Below the pieces are notes generated by a model. It saw only the letters and a list, made by a program, of their open reading frames with translations. It was not told the origin of the DNA and searched no databases. Positions 25,258-35,380 of a DNA stretch of 64,000 nt are shown in pieces. The DNA is from an uncultured Alphaproteobacteria bacterium. Its GTDB lineage: Bacteria; Pseudomonadota; Alphaproteobacteria; RF32; CAG-239. A program made the position numbers and the translations under genes. The stretch is from contig CAJUKS010000001.1 in the NCBI GenBank assembly GCA_910587405.1, positions 186,001 through 250,000 on the forward strand, read 5' to 3'. The first letter of the stretch is position 1, and every line of letters starts with the position of its first letter.

Positions 25258-28200
25258 ATGAATAAGCATATTTCTTGGGCAATTGCATTAACGGCGACCA
25301 CTTTTTTGAGTGCGCCGGCGATTGCCGCCTCTCTAACCCCGACTTTGGATAATTTGAAATCGGAGGCCGGAACTGTTTTACCAACCATTACGGAAACCTA
25401 TAACCTGACCGAGCTGAGCGGTGATTTGCCGGAAGGCGCGGTGAAAGTGGAAATCGGCGACAAAGATTACTACTTTACGCCGATCGGCGATGATGCCGGC
25501 TTGTTGACCACTTTGGCCGGAACTTCGGCGGGAATGCTGAAGGAAAGCGCCGATGGTTTTTTTGAACTTGACGGCGTCAAGTATGGTTTTAATGTTGCGT
25601 CGATACCGGACAGTTCGTTTTCATACAGCGAAGGATCGGAAGATGACTATAATTTTACCGTGCAGGAAGCAGATGCAGAAGGCAAGCTGACAACCAAATA
25701 TTATAAAATATCCCTGCTTCAGGATAAATTCTCAACCGCCGGAAACATTTCTTGGGAAAAAGTGTCGGCTAAAGAAGCGGATACGGTCCAAGTTGATCTT
25801 CCCAACGGCGAAACTCAGTATTTTAAATATACTTATACCGATGATCCCAACCGGACCAAATACACTTCCACACAAACAAAGCTCACCGGTGACGTTGATG
25901 CCGATTTCGTACGTATTAAAAGAGGATTTAGCAAGGGCGGCGGTATAGAGAATAAAAATACGATTGACAGCGTTTCCGGCAATTTTATATACGATTATGC
26001 TCCCAATGGTGCCGGTGCCATTTATAATGCGGGAACAATCGGAGATGTTAATGGTAATTTTGTTGCTAACTATACTGGTTTGGCCAGAGCCGATCAACTG
26101 GGACATGGCGGAGCAATTTATAATGATAAAAACGCAACCATGGGTAACATTACCGGCAATTTCATCGGCAATATTGCCGGTCAGGCGCCGGGCAGCGGAC
26201 GCGGCGGTGCCGTTCACAATGACAGAACGGCGACAATCGGTAACGTTTCCGGTCGTTTTATCGGCAATTCTGCCATGGGAAGCGGCGGTGCTATCAATAA
26301 TGAAGGAACTCTCGGTAATATAACTGCCGATTTCCTTTCCAACTCCTCTTCTGCGGGCGGGGCTATTTATAATCCGGGTGTCATCGGCGATATTGTCGGA
26401 GACTTTATTGCCAACTCTACCAGCGGGACTATGGGCGGTGCCATTTACATTTATAACGGAGGCGCCGGTCGTGTAGGCACGGTCGGCAATATTACCGGCA
26501 ATTTTATTGCCAACTCCGCCCAAAGGGAAGGCGGCGCTATTGCCAACGAGGGAATTATCGGCAAAATTGAAGGCGATTTTATCGGCAACAGCGGTGCTAT
26601 TTATAACGGCGGCATGGGAACTATTACGGAAATTGTCGGCAATTTCGTCAATAACTCGAGTAAAGAAGAAGGCGGGGCGATTAGAAATCATAATAAGGTT
26701 TTTAATATTACCGGTAACTTCATTGCCAACTCGGCTGAAAAAGACGGGGGGGCAATTTTTAGCGATATAAGTAAAACCGTCGGCGATATTGACGGGGACT
26801 TTATCGGTAACTCGGCCAAAGGAAACGGCGGCGCAATCTATAATCAACGGAATGTGACCGTCGGAAAAATCAACGGCAGTTTTATTGACAACTCTGCTAC
26901 AGTCGGCGGTGCGGTGTATACGCCGGTCAATATGACTTTTGCATCGGGTTCGGACGTCCATTTTATGTCGGGGAACTATGCCGAAGATGCAACCCGCGGG
27001 AAAGTTTACAATGCGGTGTATGGTTCGGGAACACCGGTGATCACCTTTGATACCACCGGCGGCGGCGCGTGGGCAATCAACGACAATATGGAAGGCGGTA
27101 ATTATGTTTTCAAAGGTGACGATACCGTTAACGCCGATACCGGTACCACGACGCAATATGTGGCGATCAACAACGATCTTGTCAATGCTGCCGATGTTCA
27201 GGTTGAAAATACCACTTTGCGTTTCGGCGCTTATGAGCACGACGACCAAACGGCCAAAAACTGGGACGGCAAGGGCGCGTTTGTTGCCTCGCTGAACGCT
27301 GACGGCACTGCCAACCGCGATGCTGATGCGGTGACCGTTTTGTCGTTGAACAACGCGGTGTTCGATCTTGCCAACGGCTATCTGGATGTAGTGAAACTGA
27401 AAGGTTATTCGGCAACCGACAGCTTTATGCATATCGACGTTGATCCCGACAATATGAAAGCCGACGAACTGCATGTTGCCGGTGATGTTGAAGGGGTGAC
27501 CAAGCTGATCGTTCATGCTTCGTCCGATGCCGACATCCGCGGCAAAGGCGAGATTTTGTTTGCAGAATCGGAAAACGACACCACCGGTAACGAGGGTTCG
27601 TTTGTGGTCTCGCGCGTTTACAAGAGCCCGTATCTGTTTGACGTCAACTATACGCAACGGGCCGAGAACAGCAATCAGTGGGGCTTGACCATGAATAACG
27701 AAGAGAATCCGGACAAGTATGTTGAACCGGAAGAACCGGACGTTCCGGATGTCCCTGATGTTCCTGACGTTCCGACGCCATCGGTTGATTATCGTAAAGT
27801 GGCACCGGAGGTGATGGCTTATCAGGGACTGCCGGTAGCGGCGTTAGAGCAGACCAAAGGCATGATCGGCAACATCAGCCGCCAGGTTCAGGGACGTCGT
27901 TTCTACTGCCCGGGCTGCGGCTTCTATGACAGCTACTGGAACGGTCAGGCGTTCAATACCCTGTGGGCGAACGCGGTTTACCAAACTTCGGAAAACGAAG
28001 CGTTGGTCAATGTTGATGCCGACGTCTGGGGCATTGAAGCCGGCGGCGACCTGCAACATGATCTCAACAACAAGCTGGGTCTGTTCCTGTCTTACCGCAA
28101 GGGTAATTACGACATGAACGGCGACGGCAAGCATCATTACTCGACCGTTGGATCTGAGATTGACATTGATTCGTATCTGGCCGGTTTGTATTACCGTTAT

Positions 28201-28743
28201 GACCGTAACAACTGGTGGACTTTTGCCACCGTATACGGCGGCATTCAGAGAGTTGATCTGAAGACCAAAGACGGCATCAAGTCGGATACCGACGGTACCG
28301 AGTTCGGCGGCAGCGTTGAGTTGGGTTATGACTATGCGATCAACAAAACCCTGTACCTGACCCCGAGTGTCGGCGCCTTCTATACTCAGGTTGATTACGA
28401 CGACGCCACCGACAGTGCCGGCAAGATTGCGAAGTACAACACCTTGCGTCAGTTGGAGTTGGAAGCTGGCGTTAAACTGACGAAGGCGTTTGTAATGGAC
28501 GAAGGCTATGCCAACGTTTACGTCAAACCGAGTGTTGTACAAACCATTGCCGATGGCGACGAAGTTCGGATCACCGGTTTGGGCAAAGTCAGCACCTTGG
28601 ATGACCAGACGCTGGGCCGGATTGAACTCGGCGGCCGCTACGGCTTCACCGAACAGTTGTCGGCCTACGGTTGGGCCAACCACACCTTCGGCGACGACTA
28701 CAAAGCCTCGACCTTCGGTTTGGGTCTCAGCTACAGCTGGTAA
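25258..28743 (+). CDS. autotransporter with GGAIYN-type passenger repeats
   Basis: 1161 residues, preceded by an AAGGA site. A signal peptide ends near AIAAS (24). Residues about 235-560 hold about twelve repeats of 20-30 residues built on GNFIGNS...GGAIYN, which should form a beta-helix passenger. A second passenger region follows, then a PDVPDVPDVP linker near 827-842 and a C-terminal autotransporter barrel (about 870-1161) ending YSW. A CPGC pair lies near 881-884 at the passenger/barrel border. The family exposes its passenger on the cell surface, commonly for adhesion. It is a single-gene unit with a strong terminator, downstream of inverted repeats that may control it. Confidence 0.88.
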   Translation: MNKHISWAIALTATTFLSAPAIAASLTPTLDNLKSEAGTVLPTITETYNLTELSGDLPEGAVKVEIGDKDYYFTPIGDDAGLLTTLAGTSAGMLKESADGFFELDGVKYGFNVASIPDSSFSYSEGSEDDYNFTVQEADAEGKLTTKYYKISLLQDKFSTAGNISWEKVSAKEADTVQVDLPNGETQYFKYTYTDDPNRTKYTSTQTKLTGDVDADFVRIKRGFSKGGGIENKNTIDSVSGNFIYDYAPNGAGAIYNAGTIGDVNGNFVANYTGLARADQLGHGGAIYNDKNATMGNITGNFIGNIAGQAPGSGRGGAVHNDRTATIGNVSGRFIGNSAMGSGGAINNEGTLGNITADFLSNSSSAGGAIYNPGVIGDIVGDFIANSTSGTMGGAIYIYNGGAGRVGTVGNITGNFIANSAQREGGAIANEGIIGKIEGDFIGNSGAIYNGGMGTITEIVGNFVNNSSKEEGGAIRNHNKVFNITGNFIANSAEKDGGAIFSDISKTVGDIDGDFIGNSAKGNGGAIYNQRNVTVGKINGSFIDNSATVGGAVYTPVNMTFASGSDVHFMSGNYAEDATRGKVYNAVYGSGTPVITFDTTGGGAWAINDNMEGGNYVFKGDDTVNADTGTTTQYVAINNDLVNAADVQVENTTLRFGAYEHDDQTAKNWDGKGAFVASLNADGTANRDADAVTVLSLNNAVFDLANGYLDVVKLKGYSATDSFMHIDVDPDNMKADELHVAGDVEGVTKLIVHASSDADIRGKGEILFAESENDTTGNEGSFVVSRVYKSPYLFDVNYTQRAENSNQWGLTMNNEENPDKYVEPEEPDVPDVPDVPDVPTPSVDYRKVAPEVMAYQGLPVAALEQTKGMIGNISRQVQGRRFYCPGCGFYDSYWNGQAFNTLWANAVYQTSENEALVNVDADVWGIEAGGDLQHDLNNKLGLFLSYRKGNYDMNGDGKHHYSTVGSEIDIDSYLAGLYYRYDRNNWWTFATVYGGIQRVDLKTKDGIKSDTDGTEFGGSVELGYDYAINKTLYLTPSVGAFYTQVDYDDATDSAGKIAKYNTLRQLELEAGVKLTKAFVMDEGYANVYVKPSVVQTIADGDEVRITGLGKVSTLDDQTLGRIELGGRYGFTEQLSAYGWANHTFGDDYKASTFGLGLSYSW

Positions 28744-28765
28744 ACCGGACCAAACACAAGCACAC

Positions 28766-28797
28766 AAAAAACACCCCCGAAAATCGGGGGTGTTTTT
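28766..28797 (+). terminator. rho-independent terminator
   Basis: Stem AAAAACACCCCC/GGGGGTGTTTTT with a short loop and T-run, 22 bp after the autotransporter stop. Confidence 0.92.
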
Positions 28798-29119
28798 CTG
28801 TATTTAAAAAAATTAATACGAAAGATCAATTAATAACAATAAATTTTAAAAAAATATTTTTGAGTACCGATGAATTCAGAAAATTGGGTCTTATATTAGC
28901 GAATGTTAACTTTAGCGGGGATAATTTAATTGTTTCCATTAAAAGATGCAAAACTATCTTGCTGTAAGCAATAACAGGTTGTTGGCCGTTTTGTTTTTTG
29001 CATCCGTTGTATGAATTGCCGGCAAAGCAGGTAGAACATACGGGCAGCAGAAAGAATGCACAAACAAGTACAGTGCATATACAACCGGAAGAGTAAGGGA
29101 CAAAATTTAAGAGGAAATC
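28798..29119. other. intergenic region before the sugar cluster
   Basis: AT-rich, about 320 bp, with no open frame worth calling. It must contain the promoter of the sugar-nucleotide cluster; an AAGAGGAAATC ribosome-binding region directly precedes the start codon at 29120. I see no riboswitch or repeat. Confidence 0.5.
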
Positions 29120-30085
29120 ATGAAGACAATACTTATTACGGGCGGAACCGGCTTTTTGGGCGCTAACTTGTGCCATCGGTTGATTGGTGAAGGACAGCGG
29201 GTTATCTGCGTAGACAATAATTACACTGGGCGCCTTTCGAATATTAAGGATATTCTGAATCATCCTAATTTTAGATTTATTAACCACGATATCTGTCAGC
29301 CGCTGGAAGTCGACGAACATTTGGACCAGATTTATAACATGGCCTGTCCGGCAAGTCCGCCCGCCTATCAGGGCAAACACTCGATCACGACAACAAAAAC
29401 CTGTGTGTTGGGGGCGATCAATATGTTGGAATTGGCTAAAAAACATCACGCAACCATTTTACAGACCTCCACTTCCGAAGTTTATGGCGAACCGCTGGTT
29501 CACCCTCAGGTGGAAACATATCGCGGAAACGTCAATCCCAACGGTATCCGTGCCTGTTATGATGAAGGGAAACGATGCGCCGAGAGTCTGTTTTTTGATT
29601 ATTGGCGTCATGAAGGGGTGGATATTAAGGTTATCCGTATTTTCAACACCTACGGCCCCTATATGGATCCGAATGACGGCCGGGTTGTCAGCAACTTCAT
29701 TTGTCAGGCCTTGCGCGGCGAGGATATCACGATTTACGGCGACGGTCATCAGACCCGTTCGTTTTGTTATGTTGACGATTTGATCGAAGCAATGGTGAGG
29801 ATGATGAACAGCCCCAAAGATTTTCAAGGGCCGGTTAATACCGGAAATCCCGGGGAGTTTACAATTCGGGAACTGGCGGAAATGGTGGTTGCAAAAATCG
29901 GCTGCGGTTCAAAAGTTGTTTATATGGGATTGCCGAGTGATGATCCGACCCAGCGTCGGCCGGATATTACGCTGGCGCGCGCCAGATTGGGCTGGGAACC
30001 CCGGATCAAGCTCAGCGAAGGACTTGACAAGACTATTGAATATTTTCGCAAAGAAATAACCGCGGTAGCGGTTGCTGCCGAATAG
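29120..30085 (+). CDS. UDP-glucuronate decarboxylase family (UDP-xylose synthase)
   Basis: 321 residues of the extended short-chain dehydrogenase family. NAD site GGTGFLGAN, TSTSEVYGEP, the catalytic YDEGK in RACYDEGKRCAE and RIFNTYGPYMDPNDGRVVSNF are the hallmarks of UXS enzymes, which convert UDP-glucuronate to UDP-xylose. No UDP-glucose dehydrogenase is in the window. It heads a plus-strand surface-polysaccharide cluster. Confidence 0.85.
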   Translation: MKTILITGGTGFLGANLCHRLIGEGQRVICVDNNYTGRLSNIKDILNHPNFRFINHDICQPLEVDEHLDQIYNMACPASPPAYQGKHSITTTKTCVLGAINMLELAKKHHATILQTSTSEVYGEPLVHPQVETYRGNVNPNGIRACYDEGKRCAESLFFDYWRHEGVDIKVIRIFNTYGPYMDPNDGRVVSNFICQALRGEDITIYGDGHQTRSFCYVDDLIEAMVRMMNSPKDFQGPVNTGNPGEFTIRELAEMVVAKIGCGSKVVYMGLPSDDPTQRRPDITLARARLGWEPRIKLSEGLDKTIEYFRKEITAVAVAAE

Positions 30086-30162
30086 CGGATCTGAAAAAGC
30101 CGGAATGAGCTTTCGTTCCGGCTCAACTGCAAAACGACGTCTACTAAGGAGAAGAAAGACTA

Positions 30163-31131
30163 ATGATACTGGTGACAGGCGGTGCCGGATATATCGGCTC
30201 TCATACGGTAAGGCACTTGCTGCAAAAAGGATATGAATGTGTGGTCGCCGACAATCTGGTGTACGGACACCGGGAAGCGGTGGCACCGGAGGCTCGGTTT
30301 GAAAAGGCCGATTTACTGGAGACGGAAAGTCTCAAAAAGATATTCAAAAAATATGAAATAGATGCGGTTATTCATTTTGCCGCTTTTGCTTATGTCGGCG
30401 AAAGCATGGAAAACCCGCAAAAATATTATCGCAATAATGTGGTCGGAACGCTGAATTTGCTCGAAGCCATGAGGGCGGCGTCTGTTGATAAAATCGTTTT
30501 TTCGAGCACTTGTGCGACTTATGGCGAACCCCAACGGCTGCCGATTGACGAAACGCATCCGCAAAAGCCGATCAATCCCTACGGGCGTTCCAAATTGATG
30601 ATTGAACAAATTTTCGAAGATTATCGCCGGGCTTACGGACTGAATTATATTTGTCTGCGTTATTTTAACGCGGCCGGTGCCGCGGCCGACGGGCAGATCG
30701 GGGAAAGCCATATGCCCGAAACCCATCTGATTCCGCTGGTACTCAAAGCCGTCAAAGGGGAAAGAGAATGCGTGAAGGTATTTGGAACCGATTATGATAC
30801 GGCGGACGGCACCTGTGTTCGCGATTATGTTCATGTGGAAGATCTGGCCCAGGCGCATCGACTGGCGCTGGAAAAAGTCGGTGTTGTCAGCGGCTGTTTC
30901 AATTTGGGAACAGGAACCGGTACCAGCGTGCACGAAATTATTGCGGCAGCCGAGCAGGCAAGCGGCCGTAAATGTCCGGTCGAATATGCGGCGCGCCGTG
31001 CCGGAGATCCTGCCCGACTGTATGCAGACAGCCGCAAAGCCCGCGAAGTTTTGGGCTGGGTGCCGGTATATGATTCAATCGGCAAAATCATTAAATCGGC
31101 ATGGCAATGGGAAACAAACAGGAAGTATTAA
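30163..31131 (+). CDS. galE: UDP-glucose 4-epimerase
   Basis: 322 residues. NAD site TGGAGYIGSH at the N-terminus, SSTCATYGE, catalytic Tyr and Lys in NPYGRSK, and RYFNAAGA are standard GalE features. It makes UDP-galactose from UDP-glucose. The next gene, glf, converts UDP-galactopyranose to the furanose form, so the two are consecutive pathway steps; glf begins one base after the galE stop. Confidence 0.93.
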   Translation: MILVTGGAGYIGSHTVRHLLQKGYECVVADNLVYGHREAVAPEARFEKADLLETESLKKIFKKYEIDAVIHFAAFAYVGESMENPQKYYRNNVVGTLNLLEAMRAASVDKIVFSSTCATYGEPQRLPIDETHPQKPINPYGRSKLMIEQIFEDYRRAYGLNYICLRYFNAAGAAADGQIGESHMPETHLIPLVLKAVKGERECVKVFGTDYDTADGTCVRDYVHVEDLAQAHRLALEKVGVVSGCFNLGTGTGTSVHEIIAAAEQASGRKCPVEYAARRAGDPARLYADSRKAREVLGWVPVYDSIGKIIKSAWQWETNRKY

Positions 31132-31132
31132 A

Positions 31133-32272
31133 ATGCGCAAAGTACAAAATTTGATTGTCGGCTGCGGTTTGTCCGGCATGGTGTTGGCAGAAAGAATAGC
31201 TTCGCAGCTTGGAGAAGAAGTGCTGGTGATTGACAAAAGGGACCATATCGGCGGCAATATTTACGATTATAAAGATTCGTCCGGCGTGACCGTCCATAAA
31301 TACGGTCCGCACGTGTTTCATACCAGATATAAAGAAGTGTGGGATTATCTGAGCCGTTTTACCGACTGGCACTATTTTATGTACCGGGTTAAGGCTGTTA
31401 TAGACGGCGAAGAAGTCAATATTCCGTTTAACCTTGACAGTCTTTATAAAGTGTTTCCGCACAAATTGGCAACGGACCTGGAAGCCAAATTGATTAAAAA
31501 ATTCGGGTTCAATCACAAAGTGCCGATTTTGCAATTGCGCGAAAGCCGGGATCCCGATTTGGAATTTTTGGCAGAGTATGTCTATCAAAAGGTTTTTTTA
31601 GGTTATACGATAAAGCAGTGGGGGGTTACGCCGGAAGAACTTGATCCTTCGGTCAGCGGAAGAGTTCCGGTATACGTCAGCCGTGACAATCGTTATTTTC
31701 AGGACAAATATCAGGCCATACCCGCGCGCGGTTATACCGAAATGGCGCAGAATATGCTGAATCATCCGCTGATCCGGGTTGAACTGAACACCGATTTTGC
31801 CGATATTCGCGAAAAAACGTTATATGAGCGGTTGTTTTACTCGGGACCGATTGACGAGTTCTTTTCTTTTGAACTGGGAAAGCTTCCTTATCGCAGTCTG
31901 GATATCCGTTTCAGGCGGTTTGACCGGGAATATTATCAGAGCGGGCCGCAAATTAATTATCCCGAAAACTACGATTTTACCCGCAGTGTCGAATATAAGT
32001 ATTATTTGGGAGAGGAAACCGCGCAGACAGTGATCTCGGAAGAATATTCCCAGCCCTATATATCCGGAAAAAACGAACGGTACTACCCGGTTCCGGATCA
32101 GAAAAATCAAGAACTGTACGACAAATACCGGCGGAAGGCGGCAGCCTGTCCGAATGTGTATTTTGTCGGACGTTTGGGAGACTATAAGTATTATAACATG
32201 GACGAAACCGTAAAAAGAGCGTTAGAATTGTATGAAAGGATTGAAACGAATGAAGTGCGAAAAGTCAGTTAA
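31133..32272 (+). CDS. glf: UDP-galactopyranose mutase
   Basis: 379 residues from MRKVQNLIVGCG. FAD-binding GCGLSGMVLAERI, KRDHIGGNIYD, KYGPHVFHT and the C-terminal VYFVGRLGDYKYYNMDETV are typical of Glf. It makes UDP-galactofuranose, a donor for surface glycans. A much longer in-frame reading begins inside galE and is rejected because this start has its own AGGAAG site and family-standard length. Its 3' end overlaps the next gene. Confidence 0.95.
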   Translation: MRKVQNLIVGCGLSGMVLAERIASQLGEEVLVIDKRDHIGGNIYDYKDSSGVTVHKYGPHVFHTRYKEVWDYLSRFTDWHYFMYRVKAVIDGEEVNIPFNLDSLYKVFPHKLATDLEAKLIKKFGFNHKVPILQLRESRDPDLEFLAEYVYQKVFLGYTIKQWGVTPEELDPSVSGRVPVYVSRDNRYFQDKYQAIPARGYTEMAQNMLNHPLIRVELNTDFADIREKTLYERLFYSGPIDEFFSFELGKLPYRSLDIRFRRFDREYYQSGPQINYPENYDFTRSVEYKYYLGEETAQTVISEEYSQPYISGKNERYYPVPDQKNQELYDKYRRKAAACPNVYFVGRLGDYKYYNMDETVKRALELYERIETNEVRKVS

Positions 32273-34247
32273 AATTTTGGTCGGCTGCCACAAACCGGCA
32301 GTGTTGTTGAAATCGGAAGTTTTGGTGCCGATACATCTGGGGCGGGCGCTCGGAACCGGTTTTTCGAAAGACGGGATGATCAACCGGGCCAATTATCAAT
32401 GGATGATTGATCATATGATCGGCGACGACACCGGTGACAACATCTCGATCGAGAACCGTTATTTGAATGAGCTGACAGCGATTTACTGGGCATGGAAGAA
32501 CCAGGATCAGCTCGGCAATCCGGATTATATCGGCTTTATGCATTATCGCCGTCATTTGTCGTTTAATCTCAACAAAAAGTTCAACAGTACCAAATACGGG
32601 GTTGTAGAAGAACAAAAAATCGACGACGAGTACATAAGCAAATATCATCTGGACGATTTTAACATCACCAACGTTGTTTGCCGTTATGACGTAGTGGTTG
32701 CCGAACGGACCGATTTGAAAAAGCTCGGAACCCTGACGCCGTACAATCACTATGAAAATTCGGAAAAGAAGCTGCATATCAAAGATTATGAAAGGGTGCT
32801 TGACATCCTTAACCGGAAATATCCCGAATATGCGGAAGACGCGGTCAGTTACAATAACGGTGACCATGCCTTTTTTACCAACGTTTTTGTCATGAAAAAA
32901 GACATTTACAATCGGTATTGCGAATGGTTGTTCGATATTTTGGGCGAAGCTCGGGAGCAGGTTGACATTTCCGGTTATAACGTTCAGGAAGCCCGGGCGC
33001 TGGCCTATATTGCGGAGTGGCTTTGCGGAATTTACATCACCCGCTTAATACGCGAAGGTTATAAGGTTTGCGAATTGCAGGAAACCCTGGTATACGATAC
33101 CGATATTTTGCCCGAAATCAAACCGGCTTTTGCACAAAATAACATTCCGGTCTGTTTGTCTACCGACGAAAACTATGTTTTGTATACCGGGGTGGCGGTG
33201 CAGTCGATTATTGACAATGCGAGTGAGCGGTATAACTATGACATCATTATTCTTGCCAAAGGCGTTCCTCCGGCGGAACGGAGCAAACTTTTGCAGCTGA
33301 TTGCCGGGCGGGACAATTTCAGCATTCGTTTCGTCGATATCCAAAAATATATCAGCAAGGTTATGAGCGGTTTGTTCTTTACTGCCGCGCATTTTTCCGA
33401 AGCCGTTTATTATCGGATTTTCATTTCCAAAATTTTAACCGGTTATGACAAGGTTCTGTATATTGATTCGGATTTGGTCGTGACCGAAGATATTGCCAAC
33501 CTCTATCATGAGGATATCAAAGGTGAGGCGTTGGGGGCGGTGATTGATACCGAAATTATCCGTATGTATCACAATGACGTTAATATCACCGCCTATGTCG
33601 ACAAAACTTTAGGCTTAAAAACCCCGGCGTGTTATTTTAATTCCGGAGTGTTGATCATGTCGCTGGAAAAAATCCGCACTTATGATCTGGAAGAACGTTT
33701 TATTGCGGTAATGAGCCGGATTAAGTCGCCTTACATGGTGGATCAGGATATTCTGAATGTAATTTTTGAGGGTGACGTTCATTTTCTGGACGGTGCATGG
33801 AACTATGAATACCATCTGCCGATCTGGTCTCCGGATTATGCGGATCAGCTGCCGTTTGAGACGCTGGCGGTTTATCAGAAGAGCAGGGAAAATGCCAAGA
33901 TTGTTCATTTTGCAGGTTCCAAAAAGCCGTGGCGTTATCCTCAGTATGACATGGCCGGCTGGTTTTGGAAATATGCCCGCCGGACGCCTTTTTACGAAGA
34001 AATCCTGTTTCGCAATCTTTCAATGCCGCAAGTGAAAGAAGTAAAAGAAATCAAAGAAAAAGTCGGTTATGTGGACGATTATTTGTTGACAAAACTGAAA
34101 TATGCCAAATATAAATTGTTGTCAAAAATTATGTTCGGGCGCAAAAGAAAAATGTGTCGTCAGAAAAGAAAAGAGCTGAAAAGAGAACTGAAGCGGATAA
34201 AGGGCTGCTATCGGATGCAGGAACAAAACGCGCAAAAAGCGGCCTAG
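32250..34247 (+). CDS. two-domain glycosyltransferase (DUF4422 + GT8)
   Basis: 665 residues from MKCEKSVKILVGCHK. The first ~270 residues match the DUF4422 glycosyltransferase-like family (VGCHKPA, NELTAIYWAWKN, GFMHYRRHLSF). The second part is a GT8 domain (STDENYVLYTGVAVQSI, metal site YIDSDLV near residue 405, YFNSGVL, HFAGSKKPW). The C-terminal ~60 residues are strongly basic and may hold it at the membrane. It probably adds two different sugars to a lipopolysaccharide or exopolysaccharide. The gene overlaps glf; an alternative start at 32232 exists. Confidence 0.85.
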   Translation: MKCEKSVKILVGCHKPAVLLKSEVLVPIHLGRALGTGFSKDGMINRANYQWMIDHMIGDDTGDNISIENRYLNELTAIYWAWKNQDQLGNPDYIGFMHYRRHLSFNLNKKFNSTKYGVVEEQKIDDEYISKYHLDDFNITNVVCRYDVVVAERTDLKKLGTLTPYNHYENSEKKLHIKDYERVLDILNRKYPEYAEDAVSYNNGDHAFFTNVFVMKKDIYNRYCEWLFDILGEAREQVDISGYNVQEARALAYIAEWLCGIYITRLIREGYKVCELQETLVYDTDILPEIKPAFAQNNIPVCLSTDENYVLYTGVAVQSIIDNASERYNYDIIILAKGVPPAERSKLLQLIAGRDNFSIRFVDIQKYISKVMSGLFFTAAHFSEAVYYRIFISKILTGYDKVLYIDSDLVVTEDIANLYHEDIKGEALGAVIDTEIIRMYHNDVNITAYVDKTLGLKTPACYFNSGVLIMSLEKIRTYDLEERFIAVMSRIKSPYMVDQDILNVIFEGDVHFLDGAWNYEYHLPIWSPDYADQLPFETLAVYQKSRENAKIVHFAGSKKPWRYPQYDMAGWFWKYARRTPFYEEILFRNLSMPQVKEVKEIKEKVGYVDDYLLTKLKYAKYKLLSKIMFGRKRKMCRQKRKELKRELKRIKGCYRMQEQNAQKAA

Positions 34248-34313
34248 CCGGTGCGGAACTGAAAAAGTGTTTTTTCTGGCATAAACTTTGTTGACTTTGA
34301 AAAAGGGAAAAAA

Positions 34314-35375
34314 ATGGCTGAAATTTCGGTTATCATTCCGGTTTACAATGCCGGGCAATATATTGAAAAATGTTTGGACGCCTTGTGCAGGCAGACTTTT
34401 TCCGACATCGAAATATTGTGCATCGATGACGGTTCGAGCGACGATACCTGGCAGCATATTGCAAAACATGCTGCCGAAGACAAGCGGATCAGGGCATGGC
34501 GACAGCAGAACGCCGGTCCGGCAGCGACGCGAAACCGCGGGTTGCAAAATGCCTCCGCCCCTTATATTATGTTTTGTGATGCCGACGACTGGTATGAGCC
34601 GGACTTTTGTCGACGAATGCTCGAAATTATGAAGACGGAAGATACCGATACGGCGGTAGCCTGCTGCCATGTGGTGGTGGAAGATTGCGATTGCGCCGAG
34701 CGGGAAATTTCCGAAAGTCATTACAATTCGTCGTTAAGCGGTCGTTTTGCAATGACGGACAGGCTTTGTCAACGAACCTCGGTCGTGTTGTGGAACAAGA
34801 TATTCAAGAAAGAGCTGATCGATCGTTACGGCATTTGTTTTCCGGAGGGGTGCGAGCATGACGACGATGTGTTTTGGACGTTGTACGGCATGGTGTCAAA
34901 GAGCGTTTATTTTGAAAAACAAAAGCTCTACAATTATCGTATCCGTCCCAATTCGATCATGAGCAATTACTTTAACCGTAAGCCGAAGGACAAATACGAC
35001 CGCTTGAAGGTAAGCCGTTTTGTTGTCGAATTTTGGCGTCGGGGGCAATTGCCGGCGGAAAAACGGGCGGCCGTATCCGATTTTTGCCGCACCCAGATCA
35101 GCATTATGTTTTTTGACCTGTTTTCGCCGGAAGAACTGGAACAGATCGTCGCCGAAGCCAACCGGATGGAGTTGGATTATTGTTTTGCCATCCGCAAAGG
35201 CAAAATTTTCATGGCGCAAAGGGAAGGTTTGGAAGAGGCCGGACGGATAAAACTGTTGAAATATATTTTGCTGTCTAAATTGACGTTTGGCTCTAAACGG
35301 AAAATATATAAACAGGAAAAGAAAACCGTGCGCAACCAGCTGCGGATGAAAAAACTGCTCGGCAGGGCCGTGTAG
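34314..35375 (+). CDS. family 2 glycosyltransferase
   Basis: 353 residues with an N-terminal GT-A fold: ISVIIPVYNAGQYIEKCL, IDDGSSDDTW, AATRNRGL and the metal-binding CDADDWYEPDF. The C-terminus is basic (KLTFGSKRKIYKQEKK), similar in composition to the tail of the preceding GT, suggesting both dock at the inner membrane. Last gene of the sugar cluster; sugar donor unknown, UDP-Galf or UDP-xylose being candidates from context. Confidence 0.87.
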   Translation: MAEISVIIPVYNAGQYIEKCLDALCRQTFSDIEILCIDDGSSDDTWQHIAKHAAEDKRIRAWRQQNAGPAATRNRGLQNASAPYIMFCDADDWYEPDFCRRMLEIMKTEDTDTAVACCHVVVEDCDCAEREISESHYNSSLSGRFAMTDRLCQRTSVVLWNKIFKKELIDRYGICFPEGCEHDDDVFWTLYGMVSKSVYFEKQKLYNYRIRPNSIMSNYFNRKPKDKYDRLKVSRFVVEFWRRGQLPAEKRAAVSDFCRTQISIMFFDLFSPEELEQIVAEANRMELDYCFAIRKGKIFMAQREGLEEAGRIKLLKYILLSKLTFGSKRKIYKQEKKTVRNQLRMKKLLGRAV

Positions 35376-35380
35376 GCTTT

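Noticed and set aside
25960..26940. Regularly spaced repeats resembling a CRISPR array
   Set aside because: The repeats are in-frame protein repeats with variable spacing and no unique spacers; no cas gene is present.
25732..27657. A 641-codon open frame antisense to the autotransporter
   Set aside because: Same cause: the passenger repeats create stop-free antisense sequence. No ribosome site or recognisable domain.
30782..31132. N-terminal extension of glf reaching back into galE
   Set aside because: It lies in another frame of galE, has no homology to Glf, and the start at 31133 gives the normal family length.
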